Assembly: GCA_019693395.1 (NCBI GenBank) | Contig: JAAMXP010001782.1 | Coordinates: forward strand, 1,513-65,512 | Origin: Ettlia oleoabundans | Lineage: Eukaryota; Chlorophyta; Chlorophyceae; Chlamydomonadales | DNA: 64,000 bases | Reading direction: 5' to 3' | In this document: piece after piece, positions 53,101 to 64,000 of the stretch | Layout of the letters: the number at the start of each line of letters is the position of its first letter | Position numbering within the stretch: the stretch's first letter is position 1 | Translations under genes and position numbers: made by a program | The notes under the pieces: generated by a model | The model's input: only the letters and a program-made list of their open reading frames with translations | Told to the model about the DNA's origin: nothing | Database searches by the model: none

Positions 53101-54340
53101 CGTGGCGTCAAGCCCCTGTCCTACTTCCTGGCTGCCACAGCCGTGAGCCTGGTTGGTGAGTGGGGCGGGTGAACATGTGGGGGGCCAGCACAAAGCGGCA
53201 AACAAGCAGGCAAGCAGCTGTCGTCTAAAAGGGCAAGCTTACCACCACCAAATGTCAAATTTTGGAAACCCTGTTATAGGTGCCGCATTGCCAGGTGCTG
53301 GACCGCTGCCTGCATTTTCATCTTCTTGCCTTTTCGTGCCGCACGTCGCTCGCATTCACCTTAAAACATGTAATCGAAGCGTCCTTACCGCCCACCGCCG
53401 TTCTGCAGACGTGGCTGTTCAGCCGCTGGTGTTCCTATCCATCTACTACTCCATGACCCTGCCCGCTATACCTTTTGTCCAGCTGTACGGCGTGGGGGTG
53501 CTGGTGGTGTGGTTTTCCACGGCACTGGGGCACCTCATGTCTCTGCTCATCCCACCCGCAACCTCACTGCTGGCAACCATATCCCTGCTGATGATAACGG
53601 GGGGAATGCTCAACGGTGTGAGCCCCAACTACCGCGACATGGGACCAGCCCTGCGCGCCCTCACCTCCGTCTCTTACAACAGGTGATCCCAGGGGAAGGG
53701 CAGGCCAGCGCTTACTGTCACTAAATCAACCCTTTGTCTGAGGCAAACAACGGTTCTTCGGATGGTGGCATGCACGCCTGACACTCCCTCCAATGCTGCC
53801 ACCATTGGTGGCCTACTCCTTCCTTGTAGATGGGCGATTGAGATTGTCAGCATTCTGTCTTTCAGTCACTTCCCGCCTTGGAGGTGGCCGGCTACCAAGA
53901 CGGCTATGAACCAAGCAGGTGTGAAAAACATGCTTTGGCTACAGACTGCATGTTTGCCCAAAGCAGCACATTTACCGCCAAGTCTGTTAAGCTGCAGTTT
54001 GGTTGGTGTTGGCCTGCTTTAGTCCACTGCCATGAGCCAGGAACCAACCAACACAAGCCTGCCTGCAGGATACTGCGGGTTGTACAAACTGGATGTGGAT
54101 CCGGAAGATCCGGAGCCAGCCATCACTTTCTCCGGGCCGCTAGACAGTGCCCGCCTGCTGGACATTGCAGACTACTGCGCTAATGCCGTGCCCCGCGCCA
54201 TTGTTGTTATGCTGGCATTGGGATTCATCATGCGGGTGCTCACTGCCCTTGCTGTGGCCTACTGCTCCCGGGGATTGCGCCTAAGCCTGGGTTTCATGCC
54301 ACTGGCACGCTGGGTGCGTGGCTCACAGCATCGCCGCTGA
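47103..54340 (+). CDS. ABCG-type half transporter with Cys-rich ectodomain and EF-hand-like insert
   Basis: An ATP-driven membrane exporter of the plant ABCG24/28-like group. A signal peptide (VMNVAVLLLLTACAGLPAMA) precedes a lumenal or extracellular region of repeated CPAGFYCP, CPPGFFCAP, CPKGKYCPKP and CPAGHFCPEGS units. A first membrane helix (YSGFVILASLLVALWLCYAL) leads to the nucleotide-binding domain: Walker A GPSGAGKTTFL, Q-loop FVPQDD, signature GISGGQRKR, Walker B ILFMDEPTSGLDS and H-loop VVHQPR. Before the transmembrane domain lies a long linker with an EF-hand-like segment (FDAQDADNDGCLDARGL then a second helix pair) and a Gln/Ser/Pro-rich stretch. The transmembrane part holds about six helices, including LLLLTLAAVVCG, VQPLVFLSIYYSM and LLATISLLMITGGMLNGVSPN. 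About twenty exons; stop at 54338-54340. The substrate is unknown. Confidence 0.92.
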
Positions 54341-55171
54341 CAGAACAAGCAGCAGCAACAGCGGGGCGACGCGGTGAGCAGTGGAGTTGTGCTGCGCTCC
54401 AACAGCAGCCCTGCTCCAACGCAGCCGTAGTGTATTTGCCTCACCCAACCGCATAGTCAACCGCAGCTGATGAATTTATCGACATGTCAGCAGCAAACAA
54501 TGTATTAAACACGAATCCAACCTTGCATGTTGAAGAGGATCCACTCAGTGCAATTTATGTGGCACATTAGGCGACTGCCGCAGCAGTGGTTGAGTTGAGA
54601 TTGCATAGCCTCTGCTTACTCTGTAGTATTGTAGATAACATGTATGTAGAGATGTGAAGGTATTAGACCTTAAAGCAGCCTCGACATGGTCATAGGTGCC
54701 TAACAGCAGAAGCAACCCAAGTAGCATCCAGCGCCCAGCGCGACGAGTTTGGCGGGGCAACAGCGGCATGCTGGGCACTCACTCTGTTCGCCGCTGTGCT
54801 GCGTATTGATTGCCATGTTGATTGTTTAAAGGACAACTGCACCGGATGTCTAAACGAAAGGTCGGGTGATTTGGTGATGGGGTAACGGGTTCAAAAAAGC
54901 AAGTGCGGGGCTCACGACTCCAACATGCGCTGAAGCGTCTAGCAAGCATTGGGCGTTGGCCATCATGTTGTGTATGAAAGCGGAGAGGCACAAGCAGCGT
55001 TTTCCAGCCGTGGAGTGCATGCTGCGTCACCTTTGCGTGTGCAAAACACAAAATCGGCGACCACCCAACTGCTGTGTTTGCCTGCAATCAACTTCGCAAG
55101 CCTTGCCCAGACATTTTTACTCAACAAAGGGCGTCTTGAGCACAGCGCCAACAGCTTTCACGCCGCCGAGA
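54341..55171. other. Intergenic region between ABCG and the SP-motif gene
   Basis: These 831 bases hold the ABCG 3' end and the next promoter. The plus frame is open from about 54956 into the next gene but lacks recognisable content before 55172. No repeat or RNA gene was seen. Confidence 0.5.
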
Positions 55172-57324
55172 ATGGCGGCGTTCCTGCAGAGTCCTGCCGC
55201 GTCTGGCCGTGAAGATTACTGCCACCTGCTTACGTCGCCCGCGCAGCAACCCTGGGCTTTGTTCGCTTCGCCAGCACCCGCGGTGCAAGAGGGCCGGCTC
55301 TCCTTTGACGTTCTGGCCTCTCCGGGAGCTGTTGCGGGCGACGGCTTGCTCAAAGGTGCGAGCTGCGCACGGGGTCAGGGCATAGCTGAGCCACCGCGGC
55401 TTTGGCTGTCGCCCGCTGGCGACATCTGCCCAGCCGGTGTACACCCACAAGTAGGTGCTTGAAGCGTCACACAATCCTGACCCACCGTTCATTTGCTTCA
55501 ATGCAGCCCGCTCCGCCTCACACCTGGAATTGTTCACGCTGGCTGGAGTTGAGCGCCCCAAGTTTAGCGGCACGGCGTCAGTGTCCGCCTGTGATGCTGC
55601 TGCACAGCAGCAACAGTTGCATGAGCTGCAGGCAAAGGTGGTGGCCAAGGTAGTCGCGGCAAAGCAGCAGGAGGTGGGGCAGCTGGTGGCAGGCGTGGCG
55701 GCCAAGTATGGGCTGACTGCTGACTATGGCAAGGCAGAGGAGACAATCAAGGCAGTGTGGACTGAACAGGCAAGTGGCTCGACATGGGGTTGGGCCTTTC
55801 TTTTGCTGTCCTCCTCAGGTTGTTTGAGGATGACTCTGCTATGGGCTGGGTTGATGAAGTGATGGGTGCTTCATGATGCTGGTCAAACAGTGCCCCAAAC
55901 GTCTTGTAAGGCCTTCGCGCCCATCAGCGAACACCGATGCCAGATTGTGTGTTGGCTCCGACTTATTTTACAGAACCGCATTTCCCGTGCCGGCGCTGCG
56001 GCAGACACGGGGGCAGGCGCAACAGCCAAACAGCCAGCTGGTGCCGCTGAGGAGCCCACCCTGGGCAAGGGCTCCAGCGACCATGCCTCCTGCGACGAGG
56101 AAGCAGGCCAGCAGGCCACTAGCACTCTCAAGGTGAGTCAGCAGACGACCCTGCAGCACCCAAATCATGTGCGCGCTGCTGCTCCGAGGAAACTTTTGCT
56201 GAACTGTTGCCGCAGGAGAACAGATTTTCGTGCGCATTGAGACGAAGGAGCCTGCATCAATACTAAACAGCCTAAGTTTGCATTTTCGCTGCAGGCTGCG
56301 ACTCTAATGGCGGTCGGCAACACCCTCAAGCGCCCCCTTGGCAACCAGCCCAGCTTCTCGTTCCCTGCACCGGTGCACCCCAGTCCAGCTGCGGCTGCAG
56401 CAGGGGATGATGCAGTGCTGAAGCGGCGTCGCGTGCAGTATGATCGCATGCGTGAGCTGGAGGCGCAGGTGCAGCGTGTGGGCCACCTGGGGGATGCACT
56501 CAGCCAATCACTGCGCCAGGCAGAAGCCCAGGTTGGTGGCAGCATGCAGCTTTCAATCAAGACTGAAGGCACACAAACACAATGGGACCGAATTTTGCAA
56601 GGATGTGTTGACGATGCTTGATTCATGTTGCTGGCAAGCACTGCTCATGCGGCCCGCATGATGAGCGCCCTTTACAACCTCACCAACAACAGCTGTGGTC
56701 TCCTGCCCGTTTTGCTGCAGCACATGGCCGCTACCCTGGAGAATGAGCAGCTGTGGAACGCACTGCTGCACATCCATGCCTCCTTGCGGGCAGCCCATGC
56801 TGCGCAATTGCGGCAGCAGGTGGCCATGCACGCGGCCGCAGTGGCTGCTGCCCTGCCGCCTCCTGTGCCCATGCAGGAGGTCGACCCCTCGCCCAACATG
56901 CTGTTTGGACTGTTCAGCCCAGGTATGGTGACTGTTGGCATTGTTTTATGTTCCCAAGCAGACACTAGGACATTTTGCGGCCTCAGTTGTCAGCAGATTC
57001 TGACTGTGGTATGCCCCTCTTGCCACTGTGGTTCTGATGTGGTCACAGAGTCTTTGCACTGCCCTTGGTTGTTCACCCCGTCCACCTCATCTCTTCCCCA
57101 TGGTCCCCCCCCCTGCAGATGCAGACGAGCTGGACGCTGCTTGCGGCATGTTCATCTCACCTGCCAAGCCATACACCACTGCTGCTGCTGGCAACAAGCC
57201 GCGCAAGCTGTTTAGGGACGACACCACCAAGCCACCGGTGCGTGCAGGCAACGAACACCCAGCGCTGGCTATGGGGGACCTGCCTGTGGAGCTGTCGCCC
57301 GCGCTGTGGGTGCAGGCGGCCTGA
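55172..57324 (+). CDS. Unrecognised nuclear-looking protein with repeated [LF]-x-SP motifs and coiled coil
   Basis: I do not recognise the family. The first exon (MAAFLQSPAASGRED) and the end contain short repeated motifs LQSPA, LTSPA, FASPA, LASPG, LFSPD and FISPA, which are proline-directed kinase sites. The middle has a helical charged region (QQQLHELQAKVVAKVVAAKQQ), a basic stretch LKRRRVQYDRM that could be a nuclear signal, and a coiled coil (RELEAQVQRVGHLGDALSQS). A C-terminal helical block (LENEQLWNALLHIHASLRAAH) precedes GNKPRKLF. Six or seven exons. The intron 55770-55973 is GC-AG (CAG|GCAAGT), as no GT donor keeps frame. The join between 56530 and 56640 is unresolved. The start is the first ATG that opens the motif-bearing exon. 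Confidence 0.6.
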
Positions 57325-58077
57325 GTCGCGCACTTTTCAGCGGCCACCTCAGCAGCCAGGCCACCCATATATGCAGCTTGCCTTTCTGGCTGGCACATCT
57401 GTCAGCCCTTGCTGGATCTTGTTAGGCGTTCCCCTCGCCATTGCACTACCGCCTGTCAAGGGCCAAATGCTGCATTGCATGTATACATTCTGGCTGGCTG
57501 CCGCCGGAATGCGTCCAGCCTTCTCGTTTCCCTGCTAGATTGCCAGTAGATGTGTATTGTGTGGGAGCCCTGCTGCTCTGTACTTCTCCCTCCCTCTTCT
57601 CATCATGCAACCACTTTGCTGCTTGCCATTTGAGGCAGCTGACATTCGCCACTATGTCCAGTCGTCCCGTGCCTTCGTTTGCAAGTTGACGCCTGATTTG
57701 GCGTCTCACAGACTTTGTCTTATCGAGTAAGAATTCGAGGCCTCCTGCCATTCCTGGGACGGTTGACGGCCTGCGGGGCATTTCCTGTTGATTGGCCTTT
57801 TGACGTTGCTTGTTTGACCACTCACCCTAGCACATTGCTGGCTTCTTCTTGTCCATCTTACCTCTTTGTAACACTTGACAGGTTTGCTGCCTGAGCATTG
57901 TCGGTAAAATACGCAGCACCAAAACGCAACTGTTTGCCATACCGAGTCCGCCACGCTGTGCCGGCCATGCTCTGCCTAGTGATTCCTGGACGATCTGGCC
58001 AATGAAGATGCCGGATTGCTACCCGAGTGAGGGCTTTTAATACAGTCGTGAAAGCGGAGCAGCGGCAACGGTGCCAA
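57325..58077. other. Intergenic region before the INSIG gene
   Basis: These 753 bases contain a TGTAA word at 57867-57871, too far from the previous stop to be a sure poly(A) site. A 202-codon minus-strand frame (57858-58466) is judged an artefact. No RNA gene was recognised. Confidence 0.45.
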
Positions 58078-59147
58078 ATGCGCGCTCTGCTCGGAGCAGA
58101 ACACCTAGCGCCGTGCTTGCTTCTTGCCGGAAACCGTAGGATTGGAGTCAGGTCGCGGCCATTCAAGCAACGACTCACAGCTACATGCCTGCAACCTGGA
58201 AGTGTCCAGCCGCCGGCGCTGGCGTCACAACATGGTAGGTAGCTGACAGAAGGGGCTCTGGACAAGCATAAAAATGTATGAATATGTCCGGACTCGTGCA
58301 AATATGGACTGTTGTACTTCGTTTTGCAGAAAAGCAGAGTATATATAGCCTGAGCTGGCTCTGGCGCCAGTCTCTGGTGATGGGCCTGGCATCCAGTGTG
58401 CTGGGGCCCCTGTGTGACGGCCAGCATTCTAGCCACGATGTGCTGCACTACGCTGACCCGGTGCAACTTGAAATTGGGCCCTTGAGGCTAGAGACGTGTT
58501 GGTGAGCAAGTGCTGGCGTTATTTATCTGCCACGACTATGGCCGGGCATGTTAGCAGCAGTTCGTAGCACCTCATGCCTGTTGGGATCCCATCTAATCAG
58601 GTGACCTAATGTCAGCGCTGTGCAGCTCTCCAACGCCTCTTCCCACCCATGCAGGTGGGTACCTCTCCTGTTTGCGCTGGCAGGCGTCATCCTTGGCGTC
58701 TCTCACCCGCTGCTGGATGCCTGGCAGCAGGAGCGGGGAGGCCAGCAGCCACGGGGTGGCATCAGCCCCTCCTGGTCGTTTGTGCTGGCAGTCATTGTGC
58801 TCTTTGTGCTGCAATACGCCTCCTCTGGCACCCTGGAGCAACCGCTGTTGGGACAGACGCTGTTTGGCGGCGTTCCGACCCTGGATGCACTGCTGTTGGG
58901 CGTGGCAGCTTCGCTGTGGTGGTCCTTTGATGGCACCCCCCAGGGGCTCTTCATGGCAGGCCTCACTGCTGTGGCTGGTCCAGCTGTGGAGATTGCGCTG
59001 ATCAACGTGTTGCATCTCTACTCCTACACACATCCAGCGGTGCTGGGTGTGCCCACTTGGATCCCCTGGGTGTATGCAGCAGGGGCGCCCGCGGTGGGCT
59101 CCCTGGGCCGCCGAGTCAGCAGCAGCATCTTGAAGCGCAGTACGTGA
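58078..59147 (+). CDS. INSIG-domain membrane protein
   Basis: Three exons (58078-58234, 58330-58501, 58655-59147) join in frame to 273 residues. The membrane part matches the INSIG family in order: WWVPLLFALAGVILGVSHPLLD, then an FVLAVIVLFVLQYASS helix, LLGVAASLWWSFDGTPQGL, NVLHLYSYTHP, WIPWVYAAGAPAVG and the ending GSLGRR. In animals INSIG is an ER protein with six helices that holds SCAP and HMG-CoA reductase under sterol control. About 50 residues precede the domain: MRALLGAEHLAPCLLLAGNR continues Arg-rich and acid-poor, like a transit peptide, so location is uncertain. It is convergent with the NDC1-type gene. The family call rests on the LWWSFD and GSLGRR blocks and helix spacing. Confidence 0.8.
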
Positions 59148-59335
59148 GAACACCTAAGCTCTGCATCATGTCAACACCAAATGTTTCCCTTCCCAATGTT
59201 TCTGCTGTTTAACTCTACTCCACCTCAGCCTCACCAAGAATGGGAGTTGGACTTAACCTGAACTGCACCCATCGCATTTGCCTCTGCTTGTTGCTACTTA
59301 GAAGTACTTGCATGTTATCGATATACACTGCCAAC

Positions 59336-62300
59336 CTATCTTTTTGTCATCCCGTCCAGCAGTACCCGCAGCTGTTTGCTGGCTCCCTGGGCCCAGCTGC
59401 CGGCCACCCGTAGCTGCTGCTCCAGCGTGGGCTGGCGGTACAGGTAGGCGGCGCGGCGCAAGCCTGCCGCCAGTGGGCCTTCCAAGGTGACGCCATCTGC
59501 TGCCCCGCCATAGCTACCACTCAGCTTTACGCCCGCCACCTTCAGCAGCTGGCCCAGAGGCCCAGCCGCCTGCACTGCTGCCGACAGCGGCGGCGGCACG
59601 GGTATGGGCAGCGTGACAGCACCGCTGGTGGTACCCAGGGACATCATGTCACCCAGGTGCTGGTAGCTGCAGGAAGGGTGGTGGGTGGTAGGCAACACTG
59701 GATTGGTGAGATGAGGTAGTGGTTACTGGAGTGGAGGCGATGGCGGAATGGAGCAAGCAGGAGAACAGTATGTGAAGAAGCTTCGGGACAGCTTGCTACA
59801 AGGCGCAGCTCATGCTCCGCCCCGCCCTACCAGCAGAACTGCCCTTTTTGGCACCATGGCACCCGCACCTAAAGGCCAGCAGTGGTTTGTTATTGATGGA
59901 GGCCCACAGGTTCCAAGCCACGTAGTCAGCCTGCTGGAAGGCCACCTGGGCGGTGGCAGGCAGCGACGGCTGCTCCCGACCGCCGCTGCTGCAGGCGGCG
60001 AAGGGAGCGAGGGCAGTGTTGGGGTTGTGGGGTGCCTGGTTATCAAAAGCATATCGGGCAGGTAAGACCGGAGTAGTGATAGTCAGCAGAATGGCTGATG
60101 CCGCCATGACTGTCCATTCCGGCAGGCATCCAGAAAGTCCAGCCTGCCAGTTGCTGGCGCAGTCAGCCAGCCAACTAAGGCAGCTGTGTGCCCACCTGAC
60201 CGAGATGTCTCCCAGCGCAAACACTCGTTCATGTCGCAGAGCACGTAAAGTGGCGTCCGTCTGCATAGCACCGCGCTGATTGATAGGGAATGGCAGCTGC
60301 AGTCCGGCTGCCTCAGCCTTGCTCATTGGTGCCTGCCCTGCGGTCCACAGCACCAAGTCGGCTTCCAAGATCTGAGGCAGTGGGGAGCGGGGAGGGGATG
60401 GGGGGCGGAGTGGGGTGCTGCGTGGGGTCCTGGTATGTGGGGTGCGACAAGGTGGGTGAGTCGGCAATACAGGGGTGTGATGATTCCAAGAGTCAAAATA
60501 TACATGTATGTGATAAGGCGGGGAATGAAGCCACGCAAACCAGCAGACTGTGGGGTAGAGGGGATTACACTGGTTGCACCATCAAGCTGTGCATGCTAAT
60601 GCATAGCTCTAGCAAACCATGTGCGGCAACCTGGAGCAGCCAGCCATCCTTAAACTCTCACCTCCTGCTGCCCCGTGCTATCTTTCAGATAAACAAGCCG
60701 TTTGGCTAAATCCTCTTCCCCGTTGCTGCCGTTGCCGCTCAACTCGCTGCCATTGCTTCTGCCGCTGGCAGTGCTACTGCTGTTGCTGCTGCCGGCCTTT
60801 CGCATTTCTGTGACCTGGGCTCCTGACAGTATAGACACACCCTGGTCCTGAAGCACTCGCCGTGCCGCCTCTCGGTTCCCCTGCAACAGTCAGCCGCAAG
60901 CGACAGACAGTGGCTTCACGCAGAACACTGCTCAACAGTACACGCAAATACCACCACTGGGCACAGGAACAGGGAGGAACACCGAGGTAGCGGGCCTGCA
61001 GTCAGCTAGGCATGCTCATGCACTGCTGGCGCAATTTGCAACAGGCAGCAACATTTCAAGCAGGTGCGCACACACACGCCCACTGATACTGTGCACCAGC
61101 ACCATCATACCTGCGGCGAGCTCTGCAGTATGTCTTGCGAGGAGGTGACCAGTTTTATACGAGCACGGCCCTTCAGCCGCTCGGCTACCACCGCCGCCAG
61201 CTCCACACCGGCATACCCGCCGCCCACCACCACAACCTCAGGGTATCCCACACACTCCTCAACCAGCTGTAGGCGGGTGGCCACCTGCAATGCGATTAGG
61301 GGCGAGGAGGTGTATGGGTCAGCGTAGGGTGCACTGAGGCTGGGTCAGCCCACCATGGAGATGCACCACACATGCAGCGCAAAGGATCAGGGCTCACTCC
61401 TGCCTGCACGTCTGCCTGCCCGCCTGTCTGGCTGGACAGCTGGCAGCCTGTTCTCCCCCGTTCTCACCCGCTGTGCATCCTGAAATGTCGCAAAGGGCAG
61501 CGCGCATTCCTTGACTCCGGGCACACCAAAGGTTGCGGTCTGGGCCCCCAGGGACACCACCAGCCAGTCATATGGCACCGAAGCGCCGTCAGACAGCGTC
61601 ACCACACCGCCACCAGTGCTGCCACCATCCTGCAGGTGCCAAGCGGGTGTGGGCGGCAGGTACTTGTGGGCCGCTGGCACAGGCAAGCACGTAGGCTGCG
61701 CCTTGACATGCGCTTTTGATATACTAATGACTTGTTTGGTGGAGAAGGAACGCAGGCGCCGGCTTGCAGCATGAACTGCCCAGCCTGAGCCAGCAGCTGG
61801 GCAAGAGGCACAAACGGGGCCCCACGACACCCTGCTCCATGCACCTGGGTGGCCTTCTCCAGCTGCACGGATTCCACACGGCCCTGCATGAATGTGACTG
61901 GGTAGGGTGCCAGCAGCTGTGCAAAGTAGGGGGCCACCTCCTCCTCGCTCGCAGCGCCGCTCAGCAGCTCGTACAGCAGCGGCTTGAACACAAAGCGGTC
62001 GCTCTGGTCAATTAGAGTAACCTGCAGCAGAGTGGATCCAGGGGCTGGGTGGGTAGTTGGGCTTAAAACCCTTCAAACGAATGGTTTGTACGGTGCTTGC
62101 ATACGAGCGTCCCTAGATCAGGGACCCTAAAGCCAACCATTGACAACAGCCACGGAAGGTCCCTAACAACAAGCACAGCGGGCAGCGCTGGCCCCTTGCT
62201 TGTGCTGCCTTGCCTTGGGCTTCGTGCCACGAGGCCATATCAGGCTCTCCAGCTTGACTGCCGTGTACAAACCCCCAAAACCACCACCCAGGATGCACAC

Positions 62301-62698
62301 TCGCGGACCGGTACTCTCTGCATTGCCGTCAGCGTCGAAACGCGGACCAGCGGCACAGGCAGCACTCAGGGAGCGCCGGCCAGCACCGCCGCCAGAACAG
62401 CCACGCCCGCTGCCGCTGCTGCTCCCGCTGCTGCCGACGAGGCCTGAATGTCCTGCACGCTTCATTTGGTCAGAAACTTCAATCAAAAGCTTCTTAAGCT
62501 TGAATACAGTGATGTCCTGGCCGCTGCCTGCTCGCGCTGTCGCCGTCGCGCCCGCCTCTCAGGCACCCACCACACAGACACCGCAGGCCGCGCACCCGCA
62601 CCTGCCACCCTGCGCCACAGAACCCTCAGACCGCTGCCCAGCTTTTGGGTGTGACTGGTCGCCCCCTGCTGGACGGTGCAGCGCGCCGCTGCGGCCAT
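59336..62698 (-). CDS. NDC1: Type II NAD(P)H dehydrogenase, NDC1-type
   Basis: A single-subunit flavoprotein quinone oxidoreductase. In plants NDC1 sits in chloroplast plastoglobules and mitochondria and serves plastoquinone reduction and phylloquinone synthesis. The FAD loop is CILGGGFGGLYTA, followed by DRFVFKPLLYELLSG, YDWLVVSLGAQTATFGVPG, the NAD(P)H loop VVVVGGGYAGVELA, VLWTAGQAP, the FAD-binding end RVFALGDIS and ATAQVAFQQADYVAWNLWA. The C-terminal block (YQHLGDMMSLGTTSGAVTL through LYRQPTLEQQLRV) is the NDC1 type. A Ser/Asn/Gly-rich insert sits near 60720-60800. The start at 62698 gives MAAAARCTVQQGATSHTQKL, an acid-poor transit-like peptide, and splices in phase to GHSGLVGSS. About ten exons. 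It is divergent from the ORP gene. Confidence 0.9.
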
Positions 62699-63000
62699 CT
62701 GCCCCACAGCTGTATGGATCAATGAAACGGGGGCTGAACTTTGCTTTGGCCGGTAGAACGGCAATGTGCAATCTCGAGCAGCGCTCAGAAATGAAGAAGT
62801 ACAGGTCACGCAACGTGGCAAAGTGATCAGGCACCCACGAACTTAATCGCGCTCTTACACCCAAGATAGATGGCGGAGCAAGCATGATCATTCGCTAACC
62901 GTTGGCATCCCGAGCCAACCCCCTTTGAGAATCGTCCTTCGCGTTCTCTGGCCTCCAGAGCGGGACTGGGGAGCACCCCCTGGCGATTCAAACTAGAAGC
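62699..63000. promoter_or_regulatory. Shared upstream region of NDC1-type and ORP genes
   Basis: A 302-base divergent promoter region. No element was recognised. Confidence 0.4.
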
Positions 63001-64000
63001 ATGTTCAGCGCCGCGCGAAAGGTGCTGGGCAAGAGCAAGGCCGACTTGCCACAGGAGAACGTCGTACAGGACTCTGAGGGCGACTGCTTTGCAGACTGCA
63101 CCGAGGTAAGCATGGGGCCAGGTCACCTAGCACCAGGGCCGTGACGGGGATGACAGGGCTATTGGGTGTGGCGGCAAATGTACCGCACCGCCCCCTGGCT
63201 ATGCCCCGGTAGGGTTGACTCGCGCGTGTCCTTGCATGCAGGCGCATTTACATCCAGATGCTCATGATGAAGGGGGGCTTGCATGCACCAACTTGGAGTT
63301 GCTTGAAGCGCAGCGCAGGTGTGGCGGTGAAAGGCTCGCTACCTGTAATGCGGCTTACACTGGGCGGTCCAGCGCCAGTTCACAACTAAGCAGCTCGAAA
63401 TGTTACACAACCCTGCCATTGTCTGCTGCAGTCTAGACTGTCTGCAAATTATAGCATTGCTGCAACGTGAATGTGTAGTACATGTTGTACCATGCACGTA
63501 CATTGTACTGCCTCAACGCACCATGCCGTGTCATGAGCCCACCACTGGGGCTTAAGCCATGCTGTGTGGATCACGTGTGCCTGTGCAGTGCTGTCGTCGA
63601 AGTGTTGAAATCGTTGGGCAAGAATCTGCTCACAGGTGCGCAGCACAGTGCGGATGACATGTGGGCCACTTGTGCCAGCAGCATCCAAGCCAATGAGGCG
63701 GCAGCCTGCAGGCCAGCCCAATTTCAATATGCCTGCCCAGACAGCAGCAACATACAGCTCCTGCCCGACCACCTGTTGTATGTACCAAAGATGACAGCCC
63801 GCTTTGCCCTGTCTGCCTGCTCTGCACCCCGCGCCTTCTTCCTTCTGCCCCTCAGGCAACCTGGATCTGCTGAAAGTGAGCCTGCCGGTGAAGATGTTTG
63901 AGCCACGCAGCTACCTGCAGAAGCTGGCTGATCCATGGGTAAGCACAACAATTACATCAGTTGCAAGAAGCTCCCATAGTCTGCTGGTGGGGTACTCACT
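63001..64000 (+). CDS. Oxysterol-binding-protein-related protein (ORP), N-terminal part
   Basis: The gene is cut by the window end. Four exons are visible: MFSAARKVLGKSKADLPQEN (63001 on), AHLHPDAHDEGG with LELLEAQR, SAVVEVLKSLGKNLLTG, and NLDLLKVSLPVKMFEP followed by RSYLQKLADPW (ending at 63939). All joins keep phase. The last block is the start of the OSBP lipid-transfer domain, where the SLPVKMFEPRS-type segment forms the lid region. ORPs move sterols and phosphoinositides between membranes. The short N-terminus without a PH domain suggests the small plant or Osh4-like type. Bases 63940-64000 are intron. Confidence 0.82.

Noticed and set aside
57858..58466. 202-codon open frame on the minus strand
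   Set aside because: It is antisense to the INSIG exons and has no domain; INSIG family conservation on the plus strand explains the region.

Overview
This is nuclear DNA of a green alga, most likely a chlorophyte of the Chlorella/Coccomyxa (trebouxiophyte) kind. The evidence is GC-rich sequence, genes broken by many short spliceosomal introns (usually GT..(T)GCAG), plant-lineage families (HSA32, CDKF-type kinase, NDC1-type NAD(P)H dehydrogenase, plant-type RAD4/XPC, Misato) and TGTAA polyadenylation-like signals behind some stop codons. The species cannot be named from the sequence alone. I see no rRNA, tRNA, transposon, CRISPR array or virus. One 33-base run of N lies inside a gene. All CDS coordinates are genomic spans that include introns; gene models were built by eye from reading frame, splice sites and family conservation.

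Layout. 0-8 kb: HSA32-like protein (-), two small C2-domain proteins facing each other (+/-), and NADP-glutamate dehydrogenase (+). 8-16 kb: peroxisomal-type SDR (-), NDR kinase (+), CDKF/CDK20-like kinase (-). 16-25 kb: sulfotransferase with N-terminal helical repeats (+), an oversized Hsp20 protein with a heat-shock promoter (-), WD40 protein (-). 25-40 kb: GT13 GnT-I-like glycosyltransferase (+), an 85-residue SVIP-like VCP/p97-binding protein (-), DNA-repair protein XPC/Rad4 (+), Misato (+). 40-47 kb: an unrecognised protein of about thirteen Y-D-P repeats (+) and ceramide kinase (-). 47-64 kb: ABCG transporter with Cys-rich ectodomain and an EF-hand-like insert (+), an orphan SP-motif protein (+), INSIG-family membrane protein (+), NDC1-type dehydrogenase (-), and the start of an oxysterol-binding-protein-related protein (+), cut by the window end.

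The genes do not form a pathway. Themes are stress proteostasis (HSA32, Hsp20, SVIP-like), kinase signalling (NDR, CDKF), and membrane or sterol/sphingolipid biology (ceramide kinase, INSIG, ORP, ABCG, C2). Transcription units alternate in direction: eight head-to-head pairs share 200-840 bp promoters and seven tail-to-tail pairs share 190-800 bp.

Most worth following up: the Y-D-P repeat protein; the Hsp20 protein whose long tail repeats an alpha-crystallin-like R-x-[IV]-P-[IV] anchor motif; the minimal myristoylated p97-binding protein; INSIG in an alga; the EF-hand-like insert in an ABCG transporter; and at least five GC-AG introns that reading-frame conservation appears to demand.
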